Part shown: one piece after another, positions 38,736 through 46,914 of the stretch
How the letters are laid out: the number at the start of each line of letters is the position of its first letter
Position numbering within the stretch: position 1 is the first letter of the stretch
IMG/VR virus record: IMGVR_UViG_3300027872_000004
Coordinates: 1-64,000 of that record
Direction: 5' to 3' (one strand)
Origin: a virus
Length of the DNA stretch: 64,000 bases
Notes under the pieces: model-generated
What the model saw: only the letters and a program-made list of their open reading frames with translations
Told to the model about the DNA's origin: nothing
The model's database searches: none
Made by a program: the position numbers and the translations under genes

Positions 38736-39124
38736 TCGACGACATGAGTTGTTCGCCAGGCATGATGCTCAGCAATCTGGTAGTCGTCCTCGAACACTCC
38801 AGCATTCTGAAGCGCGTCCTCCAGCATCTTGAATAGATTCGACGTATCACGCTTGCGGCGATCAGGTGGATACGTCCAGACCGACAGCTTCAGTGGGCAG
38901 CTCCAATGCTTCGCGGCCCTGTCCCGCATCACAATCGACTGCACGTTGCGGTGATACTCCTTGGCCTTGCCGGTCAGGTACACCTGGACGAACTGCTTCG
39001 GCGCCGTACCGGCAACCCGATGCCCGATGTAGTGATTGGCCGATGGTGGCCAAGGCAGCTCCAGTCTCAAGATAGCAAGCTGGCCGCTCTGACTTCCGGT
39101 AACTTCGAGTTCTCGTTGTTCCAT
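38693..39124 (-). CDS. rusA: RusA-type Holliday junction resolvase
   Basis: 143 residues from ATG 39124. 'LPWPPSANHYIGHRVAG' is the RusA start, and D93 (RRKRDTSN), D103 (MLEDALQNAG) and D113/D114 (FEDDYQI) are the metal-binding acids. RusA cuts four-way junctions formed by recombination. It ends the leftward replication-recombination operon. The upstream extension in the same frame to 39397 lies in other genes and is not needed. Confidence 0.85.
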   Translation of the reverse strand: MEQRELEVTGSQSGQLAILRLELPWPPSANHYIGHRVAGTAPKQFVQVYLTGKAKEYHRNVQSIVMRDRAAKHWSCPLKLSVWTYPPDRRKRDTSNLFKMLEDALQNAGVFEDDYQIAEHHAWRTTHVVDQGMVVVELEPLVK

Positions 39125-39486
39125 AGTATCGCTTGCTCCCAGATGTCGTACTCTAGTTGCCCATTGACTTCGATGAGGAAATCGACCTGTTTGCCGAAAA
39201 TTTCTTCCCACGTCTCTACTCCCATCGATCCATCGATCGCCATGCTTCCGGTGTGATACCTCAGCAACAGCGGGATCTGCAAGAACGGATTGTTCTTCTC
39301 CGCCATCCCTGGGTTCGGGAATCCCGGCCCCAGGTCGAGCATCGATCCACCATGGCAGTGATGCAAGGTGACCGGGTACTGCATGCTCACCACGCACCGC
39401 AGCTCACGCAGGTTTTTCTCGTGCCTGCTGACGCTAATCTTCCTCGGTTCCTCGCCACTCTGAGTATGGTCGTCTGATTCGCTCAT
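39067..39486 (-). CDS. Ref-like HNH nuclease candidate
   Basis: 139 residues from ATG 39486. 'LRCVVSMQYPVTLHHCHGGS', then 'QIPLLLRYHTGSMAIDGSMG' and 'WEEIFGKQVDFLIEVN' follow the order of Ref-type/HNH recombination proteins, with H-H-C-H as the likely zinc/active site. P1 Ref assists RecA recombination. It overlaps rusA by 58 bases in another frame. The exact family should be checked. Confidence 0.6.
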   Translation of the reverse strand: MSESDDHTQSGEEPRKISVSRHEKNLRELRCVVSMQYPVTLHHCHGGSMLDLGPGFPNPGMAEKNNPFLQIPLLLRYHTGSMAIDGSMGVETWEEIFGKQVDFLIEVNGQLEYDIWEQAILWNNENSKLPEVRAASLLS

Positions 39487-40198
39487 GAAATATCTCTCCT
39501 GCTTTTGCGTTGTTGTCCAGGTCGGCTCTCGATTCAATATCGCAGATCCACCGGATCCACCTGGCGACATGATCACCAGAGGACCACCAGGACGCTGGCC
39601 GTAGCTTACGGTCAGGTAGTGGAACCTCCTCGCTCAAGTACTGAAGGAACAGCTTGTCGTGGCTCCTGGTTGCCGCCCAGCGGCATAATGGCCCGCCCTT
39701 CCTGGCGCCGTTGGACCGCTCCAACCTGGCTCGTTTCTCCTGGTTGATCGGCTGGTCGTCGTCATCCAGCTCGACGAACATCGCCTCAAACAGATCACCT
39801 GGTTCATCGCGCCTCCTTCCGGCACAGCCGGCGAATGGATGAGAGGCTTCCTCGTCGTCCATCCAGAACCTGACCCACATCCCCTGGCCCAGTGGATTAC
39901 CTCCACCAGCCAGCATCAGCTCGCCTTTGAAGTACACCACCTCCTCACCAACCCTGGTGATCGCGGCATAGAACCTGGTGCCAACTCGGTTACCTCGGCG
40001 TCGTACAAAATCGGCAAACGGATGCAGAACAAGCGGTGTATCAGACGTGCTGATCAACCGGAACTTGACCGTCCGACCACTGTTCAGCTCCCACTTCGCG
40101 TCGAGCAGTTCGAGACCACCCTTATGCGCGATGATCGGTAGCTTAGAAGTTGTCGAACTCGTCTCTTTTTCTGGAACTACGGCCGTGGTGTCGGTCAT
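39434..40198 (-). CDS. Conserved phage protein in replication operon
   Basis: 254 residues from ATG 40198. 'RGNRVGTRFYAAITRVGEEV', 'FKGELMLAGGGNPLGQGMWV', and 'SHPFAGCAGRRRDEPGD' form a beta-rich domain; 'KLFLQYLSEEVPLPDRKLRP' follows. I recognise this type from other phage replication regions but know no function. It overlaps dnaB and the HNH-like gene by more than 50 bases each. Confidence 0.55.
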   Translation of the reverse strand: MTDTTAVVPEKETSSTTSKLPIIAHKGGLELLDAKWELNSGRTVKFRLISTSDTPLVLHPFADFVRRRGNRVGTRFYAAITRVGEEVVYFKGELMLAGGGNPLGQGMWVRFWMDDEEASHPFAGCAGRRRDEPGDLFEAMFVELDDDDQPINQEKRARLERSNGARKGGPLCRWAATRSHDKLFLQYLSEEVPLPDRKLRPASWWSSGDHVARWIRWICDIESRADLDNNAKAGEIFHERIRRPYSEWRGTEED

Positions 40199-41519
40199 GC
40201 CAGAACTCCTGCTGTGAATCGCCATCCATCTGCCCGAACATCGTGTACTCACCGAAGTAGTACATCAACACGGTGCCGGTGGGCCCGTTGCGCTGTTTGC
40301 CAACGATGATCTCGGCCACCTTCTTGTGCTTGGTGTTCTCGTTGTAAACCACATCCCGGTAGATAAACAGGATCAGGTCAGCGTCCTGCTCGATCGATCC
40401 TGACTCCCGGAGATCCGAAAGCCTGGGATGCTTGTCGTCACGTTTATCCACGTCACGGTTGAGCTGGCTCAGCGCGATCACTGGCAGGTTCAACTCCTTG
40501 GCCAGTGCCTTCAGACCCCTGGTAATGTCAGAGATCTGCTGGGCCCGGTGGATCTTATTGTCTCCGCTCATGAGCTGGATGTAATCGATGATAATCAGCG
40601 CCAGGTCGGATCTCTGTTGTTTCACTCGCCTGGACCTGGAGCGGATCTGCGCCATCATCATGGCCGGCGACTCGTCGATCATAATGTGCTTGTGGAATAC
40701 CTGATTGCATCCATCGGAGGTCTTCCCCCACTGTTCATCATCGAGGTTTCCGGAAAGCAATCTGTCCAGGGGAACCTTCGAGTGCTGCGCGACAGACCTT
40801 GAGATGATCTCCATCGAGGACATCTCCATCGAGAACACCAAGGTCGTCTTAGTTTCACCGACTGAGTTCGCGATGTTCATTGCCAGGGCTGTCTTACCCA
40901 TCGATGGTCGGCCAGCAATGACGATCAGGTTTTGCCTCTGAAGACCGTTGATCTTTTTGTCGATGTCACGGTAGCCAGTCGAGAGACCTGGGATCGACTG
41001 TTTCACGTGGAACATCGAGTCCAGGTTATCCATCCACGCAGGCACCAAATCCTTCACTGGGACCGGGCCCGACTGAAAGGCGTCGTGTCCGATATCCATC
41101 ACCCTGGTCTGCGCGTCGGACAACACCTCATCGATCGGCCTGATGTCTTCAGCAAGCTCACGCATATCGTTCGAGGCTTGCACGAGGGCTCTCCTGGTCG
41201 ATCGCTCTTTCACCATGCCGGCGTAAGATCGGATATTTGCGGATCCAGGTACGTTGATCACCAGGCTGCTGATGTAGTCGGAACCTCCGGCCGCGTCCAA
41301 CAAGCTCATCTTCCGTAGTCGGTCGATCACGGTCACCATATCGATCGGACTGTCGAGTTCGTCGAGTTCGCAGAACACATCCCACATAACTTTGTGATCA
41401 GCCCTGGCGAAGTCTCCTCGGCCAAGGATGTCCTGCACATCCATCATCGCCTTACCACCTGACTGCATGATGCCACCGAGTACAGATTGCTCAGCGTCGA
41501 TCGCTTCGAGCCGACTCAT
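40143..41519 (-). CDS. dnaB: DnaB-type replicative helicase
   Basis: 458 residues. An N-terminal helical domain (1-100) binds primase or loader; the RecA-like core has Walker A GRPSMGKT (203-210), 'DLALIIIDYIQLM' as Walker B, and the C-terminal 'LNRDVDKR' and 'DLILFIYRDVVYNENTKHKK' motifs. It unwinds DNA at the fork. Encoded right after the DUF1376 protein, overlapping it by 4 bases, which fits a loader-helicase pair. Confidence 0.9.
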   Translation of the reverse strand: MSRLEAIDAEQSVLGGIMQSGGKAMMDVQDILGRGDFARADHKVMWDVFCELDELDSPIDMVTVIDRLRKMSLLDAAGGSDYISSLVINVPGSANIRSYAGMVKERSTRRALVQASNDMRELAEDIRPIDEVLSDAQTRVMDIGHDAFQSGPVPVKDLVPAWMDNLDSMFHVKQSIPGLSTGYRDIDKKINGLQRQNLIVIAGRPSMGKTALAMNIANSVGETKTTLVFSMEMSSMEIISRSVAQHSKVPLDRLLSGNLDDEQWGKTSDGCNQVFHKHIMIDESPAMMMAQIRSRSRRVKQQRSDLALIIIDYIQLMSGDNKIHRAQQISDITRGLKALAKELNLPVIALSQLNRDVDKRDDKHPRLSDLRESGSIEQDADLILFIYRDVVYNENTKHKKVAEIIVGKQRNGPTGTVLMYYFGEYTMFGQMDGDSQQEFWHDRHHGRSSRKRDEFDNF

Positions 41520-42343
41520 GATTTCGTTCCCACGTATTTATTTTCCATGATGTTGACCATTCCAGACTCGCGGATTACGAAGTCAAAGTTGGCTACCCAG
41601 CCTCGATCGTTCTTGCCGTTCAGGAAAGGGCACTTCTCGGTGATGAATTTGAAATATCGCTCCCACTGTTCAAGCTCATTGAAGCGGATGTATTCCTTGG
41701 TTCCGGGCCTACCAAATCCTTTCCAGTACTCGAAGGTTTTCCACCTGGATCTGAGCTGAGCTTTTCGCTTGGCACTGAGGACTTTCACTCTGGGTAATTG
41801 CGGGCAGTGTTCGTGGTAGAGATCCACTATTTTCTGGAAGGGTACGTCGCCTCTGGCGACTCTCACCGCAGGTGAGGGTGTTTGTTGGTCTCTTTGTTCT
41901 TGGTTCTTTGTTCGCATAGCGAGCGCATCGCTTTTTTGATGCGGACGCATCTCCCCCGCATGGGGTTCCGCATCTTTTGTCTGTTTATTCCACCGAGTCA
42001 GAGCAGCTTGTCGTGCTTGCTCACCCTTTTTCTCGATGCGAATGCGTTCTCGATGGAGTCTGTTGTTGAATAATTTACCTGGCTCTAGCTCGGTGAATTT
42101 GACTATCAGGTAGTCCTTCCAGATCTCCCTCCATTGCTCTGCATCGAATGAGCCAGCGATCCTGGCCAGCTTCTCCTGGTTCGCCGGAAGGTAGCCTTCT
42201 CGCCACTGATGATTCATCAATCGAATCAAGGCACCGACGACATCGAGCGGCCAAGTCCTGGTATCCAGGTCGAAGTCATCGACATACAGTGGATACCACT
42301 GCATCTTCGGGCGCCCGGCGCCGGCTATTGGTCTGTCGCTCAT
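41516..42343 (-). CDS. DUF1376 replication initiator/loader-like protein
   Basis: 275 residues. 'YPLYVDDFDLDTRTWPLDVVGALIRL'-type N-terminus (given here in part) is the DUF1376 winged-helix domain, found in phage replication proteins that resemble DnaD-type loaders. The linker is basic and Gln-rich, and the C-terminal part has 'ERYFKFITEKCPFLNG'. It begins the leftward operon behind promoter G and overlaps dnaB by 4 bases. Confidence 0.7.
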   Translation of the reverse strand: MSDRPIAGAGRPKMQWYPLYVDDFDLDTRTWPLDVVGALIRLMNHQWREGYLPANQEKLARIAGSFDAEQWREIWKDYLIVKFTELEPGKLFNNRLHRERIRIEKKGEQARQAALTRWNKQTKDAEPHAGEMRPHQKSDALAMRTKNQEQRDQQTPSPAVRVARGDVPFQKIVDLYHEHCPQLPRVKVLSAKRKAQLRSRWKTFEYWKGFGRPGTKEYIRFNELEQWERYFKFITEKCPFLNGKNDRGWVANFDFVIRESGMVNIMENKYVGTKS

Positions 42344-42362
42344 GCGGTCGCATCTCCTGACT

Positions 42363-42408
42363 CTGTACCCTGGATATGCATGTTATCTGGCCTATCGTAT
42401 ATGGTCAA
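42363..42408 (-). promoter_or_regulatory. Promoter, copy G (leftward)
   Basis: Read leftward: TTGACC (42408-42403), 17-bp spacer, TAACAT (42385-42380), then GGGTACAG (42370-42363) and ATG 42343. It has the same start box as the rightward copies. The -35 lies 6 bp from that of copy C, so both promoters are back to back and drive the two arms of the replication region. Confidence 0.65.
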
Positions 42409-42414
42409 ATTTCC

Positions 42415-42459
42415 TTGCAATGATGCTGTCATTACGTCATTATCTGTTATTGGGTACGG
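42415..42459 (+). promoter_or_regulatory. Promoter, copy C
   Basis: TTGCAA (42415-42420), 17-bp spacer, CATTAT (42438-42443), 8 bp, GGGTACGG (42452-42459). Then AAGGAG and ATG 42477. Drives recT and the following run. Paired with leftward copy G. Confidence 0.7.
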
Positions 42460-42476
42460 GCATAAAGGAGCCGAGT

Positions 42477-43535
42477 ATGTCGAATGAAAAGCCACGTCTG
42501 CCAGCAGTCATCCAACAGGCAGTCACATCAGCACGACGCCCCTTCGAGAAGATCTCGAACCAGGGCGGGCACCTGGTTACCTGGGAGAAGGAATCGATGT
42601 TCGCCATGCAGGCGATCGTCAGTAACAGCCTGCTCCAGAAGTGCGAGAAGCACACCATCCGAGATTCGATAATCAACATCGCCTCCATCGGACTGTCACT
42701 CAACCCGGTGCTGAAGCACTGCGCCTTAATCCCCAGGTACAACAAGCAGCTCAAAGTCTACGAGTGCCACTGTGATCCGATGTACCAGGGCCTGATTGCT
42801 ATCGCGACCGATGGCGAGAAGATCTTGAACGTCTGGGCTGAGGTTGTTCGCAAACAGGATCGCGAGGATGGCAACTTCAAATACTTCGCCGGCACCAACC
42901 CGCAAATCGTTCATACACCAGATCCTTTCATGACTGAAACAATGAGAGGCGAGGTCATCGGTGCGTACTGTGTTGCCGAGGTCGCAGGCTCTCTCCATCC
43001 ACACGTTACCTTCGTCTCGATTGAGGATCTGGAACATATCCGTGACAAGTCAGAGCTATGGAAGGCCAAAAAGTCTGGACCATGGAAGGATGACTTCCCT
43101 GAGATGGCAAAAAAATCTGCCATCAAGCGAGCGCAGAAGACCTGGCCGAAGGGCACTGGCCGGCTTGAAAAGGCAGTCCAGTTGGCGCACATCGCTGACG
43201 GTTATGCCGAGCTTGAGAAGAACAAGCCGATCGACGTTACGCCGACTGAACTGATCACAGACGAGCAGGCCAAAGAACTCCGAGCCGCTGCCCGTAAAGC
43301 CAAGCTCAGAGTGGAGCGGATCTACAAGGCATTCAACATTGACAGGATGGAGGAGTTGCCGGCCGACAAGCTGGACACCTGCCGCAAGCGGATCAACACC
43401 GCTGGCCTGATCAACATCCTGAAGACTGCCAAAAGTTCTGATGTCAAGGTCTCAGCGAAAGCCTGGGGCATGAGCTACTCAGATCTGGAAGGGCTCGGCG
43501 CCGAACACAAAACCAAAGCAAGTATCGTGAAATGA
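42477..43535 (+). CDS. recT: RecT-family annealing protein
   Basis: 352 residues. 'NIASIGLSLNPVLKHCALIP' and 'HCDPMYQGLIAIATDGEKIL' with 'WPKGTGRLEKAVQLAHIADG' define the RecT/Redbeta family of single-strand annealing proteins used for recombination and replication. A C-terminal ~100 residues (TPTELITDEQAKELRAAARK) extend the fold, as in many phage RecT. It pairs with the YqaJ exonuclease two genes downstream. Confidence 0.85.
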   Translation: MSNEKPRLPAVIQQAVTSARRPFEKISNQGGHLVTWEKESMFAMQAIVSNSLLQKCEKHTIRDSIINIASIGLSLNPVLKHCALIPRYNKQLKVYECHCDPMYQGLIAIATDGEKILNVWAEVVRKQDREDGNFKYFAGTNPQIVHTPDPFMTETMRGEVIGAYCVAEVAGSLHPHVTFVSIEDLEHIRDKSELWKAKKSGPWKDDFPEMAKKSAIKRAQKTWPKGTGRLEKAVQLAHIADGYAELEKNKPIDVTPTELITDEQAKELRAAARKAKLRVERIYKAFNIDRMEELPADKLDTCRKRINTAGLINILKTAKSSDVKVSAKAWGMSYSDLEGLGAEHKTKASIVK

Positions 43536-43864
43536 GACGATTCGAGGAGTGGGATATTCTTGGAAGGATGGGCGAGAAGATTGTCGCCCAGGTTCAAACA
43601 TACCAGGATCTGAAGTTGGCCCTGGTTCACCGGGAGATTCAGCGTATGGCTGACGACAACGACACGACCATCACATGGGATCGTGACAAGCTCGTGAAGC
43701 TGAAAGAGCAGTGGCAACACGCAGTCGATAACGAGCAGGAATTGTTCACCTTCGAGAACGACGAGAAGGATCACGAGATCCTGGTCACCTACGGCCGCTA
43801 CCTGATCGAGTACCTGGAGTACTTGTTCCCGAAGGAAGGATCAGCGGAGGTCGGACATGGCTGA
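43532..43864 (+). CDS. Unknown protein between recT and exonuclease
   Basis: 110 residues, acidic, helical (MRRFEEWDILGRMGEKIVAQ; 'YGRYLIEYLEYLFPKEGSAE'). Overlaps recT by 4 bases and the exonuclease by 8. By position it may link RecT and the exonuclease, but it resembles no family I know. Confidence 0.55.
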   Translation: MRRFEEWDILGRMGEKIVAQVQTYQDLKLALVHREIQRMADDNDTTITWDRDKLVKLKEQWQHAVDNEQELFTFENDEKDHEILVTYGRYLIEYLEYLFPKEGSAEVGHG

Positions 43865-44549
43865 GCAACGAACATTCAAGTGGTTCTCTGACCGATGGGG
43901 CAAGATCACGATGTCCAAGCGAGTGGATATTCTACTCAACGGGCACGTCCACGATCTGAACAACCTGTTGAAGACCTTGTACTGGGAGAAGCAGGCTTCT
44001 GAGGATCAGATACGTGCAGAGTTCGAGCGTGAAACCAGGATCGGTGACAACAGCTCGGCCATGTCCTGGGGGAAGCGCCACGAGGAGGAGGCCATCACTC
44101 ACTACGAGCTGACCAGGAACATCCAGGTCATCCGCGCCGAGTTCAAGGTACATCATCTCTGGCCTGACCTGGTTGGCGACTCGACCGACTTCCTGGAGAC
44201 CGACGATGGAACGCTCAAGGGAAAGATCCAGTACGCCTGCGAGGTGAAGTGTCCGTTCAACCCAGACAACCACAAGAAAACGATTCGATACGGAATGGCA
44301 CTCTGGCATCACAACCAGACCCAGGGACACATGGAGGTGCACGGTCTGAAGGAAGGTAAGTTCGTCAGCTACGATCCTCGTCACCAGATCGAGGAGCAGC
44401 AGATCTACGTCCAGCCGATCGAGGTCGATCTTGTCTGGCAGCAACAGTTCCGCGAGAAAATGAAGATCTTCAATGATCACTTCCACGCCGGAACCAAATA
44501 CGAACACCAAATGACTGGTGCCACCGATGGCATCCCATCCATGTTCTAG
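43857..44549 (+). CDS. YqaJ-type exonuclease
   Basis: 230 residues. A PD-(D/E)xK fold: 'SSAMSWGKRHEEEAITHYE' (66-84), D108 in 'DLVGDSTDFL', E129-x-K131 in 'ACEVKCPF', and Q156 in 'QTQGHMEV' are the catalytic positions. Members degrade dsDNA 5' to 3' and hand single strands to RecT. Alternatives such as RecE or lambda Exo share these motifs. Ends 9 bases before the next ATG. Confidence 0.8.
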   Translation: MAEQRTFKWFSDRWGKITMSKRVDILLNGHVHDLNNLLKTLYWEKQASEDQIRAEFERETRIGDNSSAMSWGKRHEEEAITHYELTRNIQVIRAEFKVHHLWPDLVGDSTDFLETDDGTLKGKIQYACEVKCPFNPDNHKKTIRYGMALWHHNQTQGHMEVHGLKEGKFVSYDPRHQIEEQQIYVQPIEVDLVWQQQFREKMKIFNDHFHAGTKYEHQMTGATDGIPSMF

Positions 44550-44558
44550 GAGAAAACA

Positions 44559-45287
44559 ATGCGAGCGCAAATTCAAACACCAGCCACACTGCTGACCCAC
44601 TCACAGCCGCTGATCGATAACGCCAACAACCTGACAGAACAAGCCGACAGAGCCCTTGTCACCTGCGCAGAGGAGTTCGCCAGTGCCACCGACTTCGTAA
44701 GGATATGTCAGGGCCAGTACAACTCTGCCGAGGATGCCAGGAAGGCTGTCGTCCAACCGCTGAACGATCATGTAAAGTGGATCAATGATCAATTCCGACC
44801 GATCACCTCATCGCTTATGGCGGCAAAGAAAAAGGTTTCAGACAAGGCCGCTGCCTGGAGAATCGATGAAGACAGGCGGATCCGCGAGGAGGCCGAGGAG
44901 GAACAAAGGAAAGCTGACGAACAGGCCCTGGCAGACGCTGAGGCAGCCACTGAGGCCGGCGACGAGGAACGGGCTGAGGCTATCCTGGATGTGGCAGCAG
45001 AGACACCACCAGCCCCCACAAGAGCCGCACCCATACGTGGCGGTATAACCGGTGCCACAGGGTCCACTCGCACCACCTGGAAGGGCGAGGTGCAGTACGA
45101 GGACATTAAAGCGGTGTGCCAGGGCATCATCGACGACCATCTGCCGACCAACATCATCAAAGACTGGAACAAGACCGTGATGAACGCGGTCGCGAAGCGT
45201 ATCGGGGAAGGCTGGCCGGAAGACCAGGCCACCGGAAAGCACCACGGTCTGACGGTCAATAAGGATGTCGGGATGGTGGTCAGGTGA
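44559..45287 (+). CDS. Coiled-coil recombination-operon protein
   Basis: 242 residues. An N-terminal region, a long charged coiled coil (residues ~90-150: 'DRRIREEAEEEQRKADEQAL'), a Pro/Gly linker and a C-terminal folded domain with 'TTWKGEVQYEDIKAVCQGII' and 'WNKTVMNAVAKRIGEGWPED'. This two-part layout is common in phage operons next to RecT and YqaJ. Function unknown. Confidence 0.6.
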   Translation: MRAQIQTPATLLTHSQPLIDNANNLTEQADRALVTCAEEFASATDFVRICQGQYNSAEDARKAVVQPLNDHVKWINDQFRPITSSLMAAKKKVSDKAAAWRIDEDRRIREEAEEEQRKADEQALADAEAATEAGDEERAEAILDVAAETPPAPTRAAPIRGGITGATGSTRTTWKGEVQYEDIKAVCQGIIDDHLPTNIIKDWNKTVMNAVAKRIGEGWPEDQATGKHHGLTVNKDVGMVVR

Positions 45288-45526
45288 TCAAGTTCACTGC
45301 CAAAACCGCAGACGGAGGAAAGCTGGTCGGGATAGGTCTCAGCCACGAAAACCTGAAACGGCTGAAGGATAACTCGCCAATACGATTCAAGGGTGAAGCG
45401 ATTGGTTTACCGGACCTGGACTTCCTGATCTTCTCTGGCAAGAGCGAAGAAGCGATGGCCAAGTGGCTGGCGCCAGGAATCACTGCGGAGACAATCGTGC
45501 ATGACACGAGTGATCAAGGGCAATGA
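45284..45526 (+). CDS. Small protein, unknown
   Basis: 80 residues (MIKFTAKTADGGKLVGIGLS). A beta-rich start and 'NLKRLKDNSPIRFKGEAIGL', then a helix. Overlaps the upstream and downstream genes by 4 bases each. No recognised family. Confidence 0.55.
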   Translation: MIKFTAKTADGGKLVGIGLSHENLKRLKDNSPIRFKGEAIGLPDLDFLIFSGKSEEAMAKWLAPGITAETIVHDTSDQGQ

Positions 45527-45744
45527 AGATTGAGTTCGACAACAGCACTGGTGTCATTACAGAAGGTTCGTACTTGCGCATTGCCGGTGGTAGCTGGTGG
45601 AAAACACAACTGCTGGTCACGGATGCAAACGCGAATACGCTAACAGTCCAATGGTCCTGGTGGGCTGAGCTGTGGTTCCAGTATCCGATCATCGGATTCA
45701 TATGGGGCGCGGCAATTCAGTTACTGTGGAGATTAGGGCAATGA
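45523..45744 (+). CDS. Small Trp-rich protein, possibly membrane-associated
   Basis: 73 residues. After a beta-rich part ('GSYLRIAGGSWWKTQLLV'), a hydrophobic C-terminus 'FQYPIIGFIWGAAIQLLWRL' could form a membrane helix. Overlaps the ssb start by 4 bases. Unknown family. Confidence 0.55.
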   Translation: MKIEFDNSTGVITEGSYLRIAGGSWWKTQLLVTDANANTLTVQWSWWAELWFQYPIIGFIWGAAIQLLWRLGQ

Positions 45745-46217
45745 ACAAAGCAATGCTAATCGGCAACCTGGGCGCTGACCCAGACACGAGATATCTGGAC
45801 AACGGCGATGCCGTAACCACGATCTCGATTGCCACCAACAAACGCTGGAAGGACAAGACGACCGGCGAGCAGAAGGAACATACCGAGTGGCACCGCTGCA
45901 CAGCGTTCGGCAAACGGGCCGAGACCATGACCCAGTACTTGCGGAAGGGCTCGAAGGTCTTCATTGAAGGAGAATTACGAACCAGGAAGTGGACCGACAA
46001 GGACACGATCGAACGGTACAGCACTGAGATCCGGGTAGACAACTTCGAGTTCCTGGACAAGAAGGAAGCTGGTCCTCCGCATCCGGCCGACTCTCCGAGT
46101 TACAACACCGGAGAAGGCAAGAAGCCGGATACTGACCAGGACGGTCTGCCACCGCAGTCACGGCAAGATGCCGAAGACTCTCATCCGGATGATTTCGATG
46201 ACGATATCCCTTTTTAA
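45741..46217 (+). CDS. ssb: Single-stranded DNA-binding protein
   Basis: 158 residues. An OB-fold (residues 1-110): MNKAMLIGNLGADPDTRYLD, 'ATNKRWKDKTTGEQKEHTEW' and 'YLRKGSKVFIEGELRTRKW' are typical of bacterial-type SSB. The disordered tail ends in DDDIPF, the acidic tip that recruits partner proteins. ATG 45741 overlaps the previous stop (ATGA). Full length for the family. Confidence 0.9.
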   Translation: MNKAMLIGNLGADPDTRYLDNGDAVTTISIATNKRWKDKTTGEQKEHTEWHRCTAFGKRAETMTQYLRKGSKVFIEGELRTRKWTDKDTIERYSTEIRVDNFEFLDKKEAGPPHPADSPSYNTGEGKKPDTDQDGLPPQSRQDAEDSHPDDFDDDIPF

Positions 46218-46389
46218 TAGGCAGGGACCATATCGGAAGGTGTTAAGCGTCCGATTCTGTCAGTCGAAGTACTCTCCACCTGGATCCGGAAGTGCAGAGA
46301 TCTACCTTGACTGTGGCCATACTGAATACAGGAAATGGTCGCAAGCTCCGATGGTCAGGGCTCGATGTTGGGAGTGCAAGGATGGGTAG
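46198..46389 (+). CDS. Zinc-ribbon-like small protein
   Basis: 63 residues from ATG 46198, overlapping the end of ssb by 20 bases. 'YLDCGHTEYRKWSQAPMVRA' followed by RCWECKDG gives CGH...CxxC, typical of one zinc knuckle. Basic N-terminus. Possibly nucleic acid-binding. Start is uncertain because the ribosome site is weak. Confidence 0.5.
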   Translation: MTISLFNRQGPYRKVLSVRFCQSKYSPPGSGSAEIYLDCGHTEYRKWSQAPMVRARCWECKDG

Positions 46390-46708
46390 CGACTACAGAA
46401 TCCCACACGCAAAATTCGATGGCGATGACTATGTTCCGCCTCGCGATGACCCCAGGTTAAGAACGCAGATCCAAAGAATCTTCTCGCTCATGATGGACAG
46501 TAAATGGAGAACGCTGCCAGAGATAGAAGTTGCAACCGGGGATCCTGCTGCATCAATATCCGCTCAGCTCAGACATCTTCGCAAAGACAGATTTGGGTCA
46601 CATACTCTGAATAAGCGACATCGAGGCGAGAAGTCCAGGGGGTATTACGAGTACCAAGTCATCGTGAACGAACCACGTAGAGTCCCAGAACAGGGAAGAT
46701 TATTATGA
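46382..46708 (+). CDS. Winged-helix-like small protein
   Basis: 108 residues from ATG 46382. 'LRTQIQRIFSLMMDSKWRTL' and 'PEIEVATGDPAASISAQLRH' look like a winged-helix DNA-binding domain; the basic segment 'LRKDRFGSHTLNKRHRGEKS' forms the wing. May be a phage transcription regulator. Family not recognised. Confidence 0.55.
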   Translation: MGSDYRIPHAKFDGDDYVPPRDDPRLRTQIQRIFSLMMDSKWRTLPEIEVATGDPAASISAQLRHLRKDRFGSHTLNKRHRGEKSRGYYEYQVIVNEPRRVPEQGRLL

Positions 46709-46914
46709 AAAAATTGATGTCGATCGAGCAGGTAGCGGGAACCTTCAGTGATGATTTGCCAGACTGGCAGTACCAAATAAACCTGGCTTGGTTGAGAAGC
46801 CTGCATAGCCTGATGGCGAACGGCGGCGTATGGGCCTCGCCTGCTCTTGGCACGATATACCGTAAGCGGGGCGATGGATTCATACGTGAACTGGATGATG
46901 ACTCAGCCACTTAA
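46705..46914 (+). CDS. Small protein, unknown
   Basis: 69 residues (MKKLMSIEQVAGTFSDDLPD). Contains 'WQYQINLAWLRSLHSLMANG' (helical). Overlaps neighbours by several bases. Its end overlaps the next gene in another frame. Confidence 0.45.
   Translation: MKKLMSIEQVAGTFSDDLPDWQYQINLAWLRSLHSLMANGGVWASPALGTIYRKRGDGFIRELDDDSAT

Noticed and set aside
43932-44600. Minus-strand 222-codon ORF across the exonuclease gene
   Set aside because: Antisense shadow of the YqaJ-type exonuclease, whose catalytic motifs are on the plus strand.
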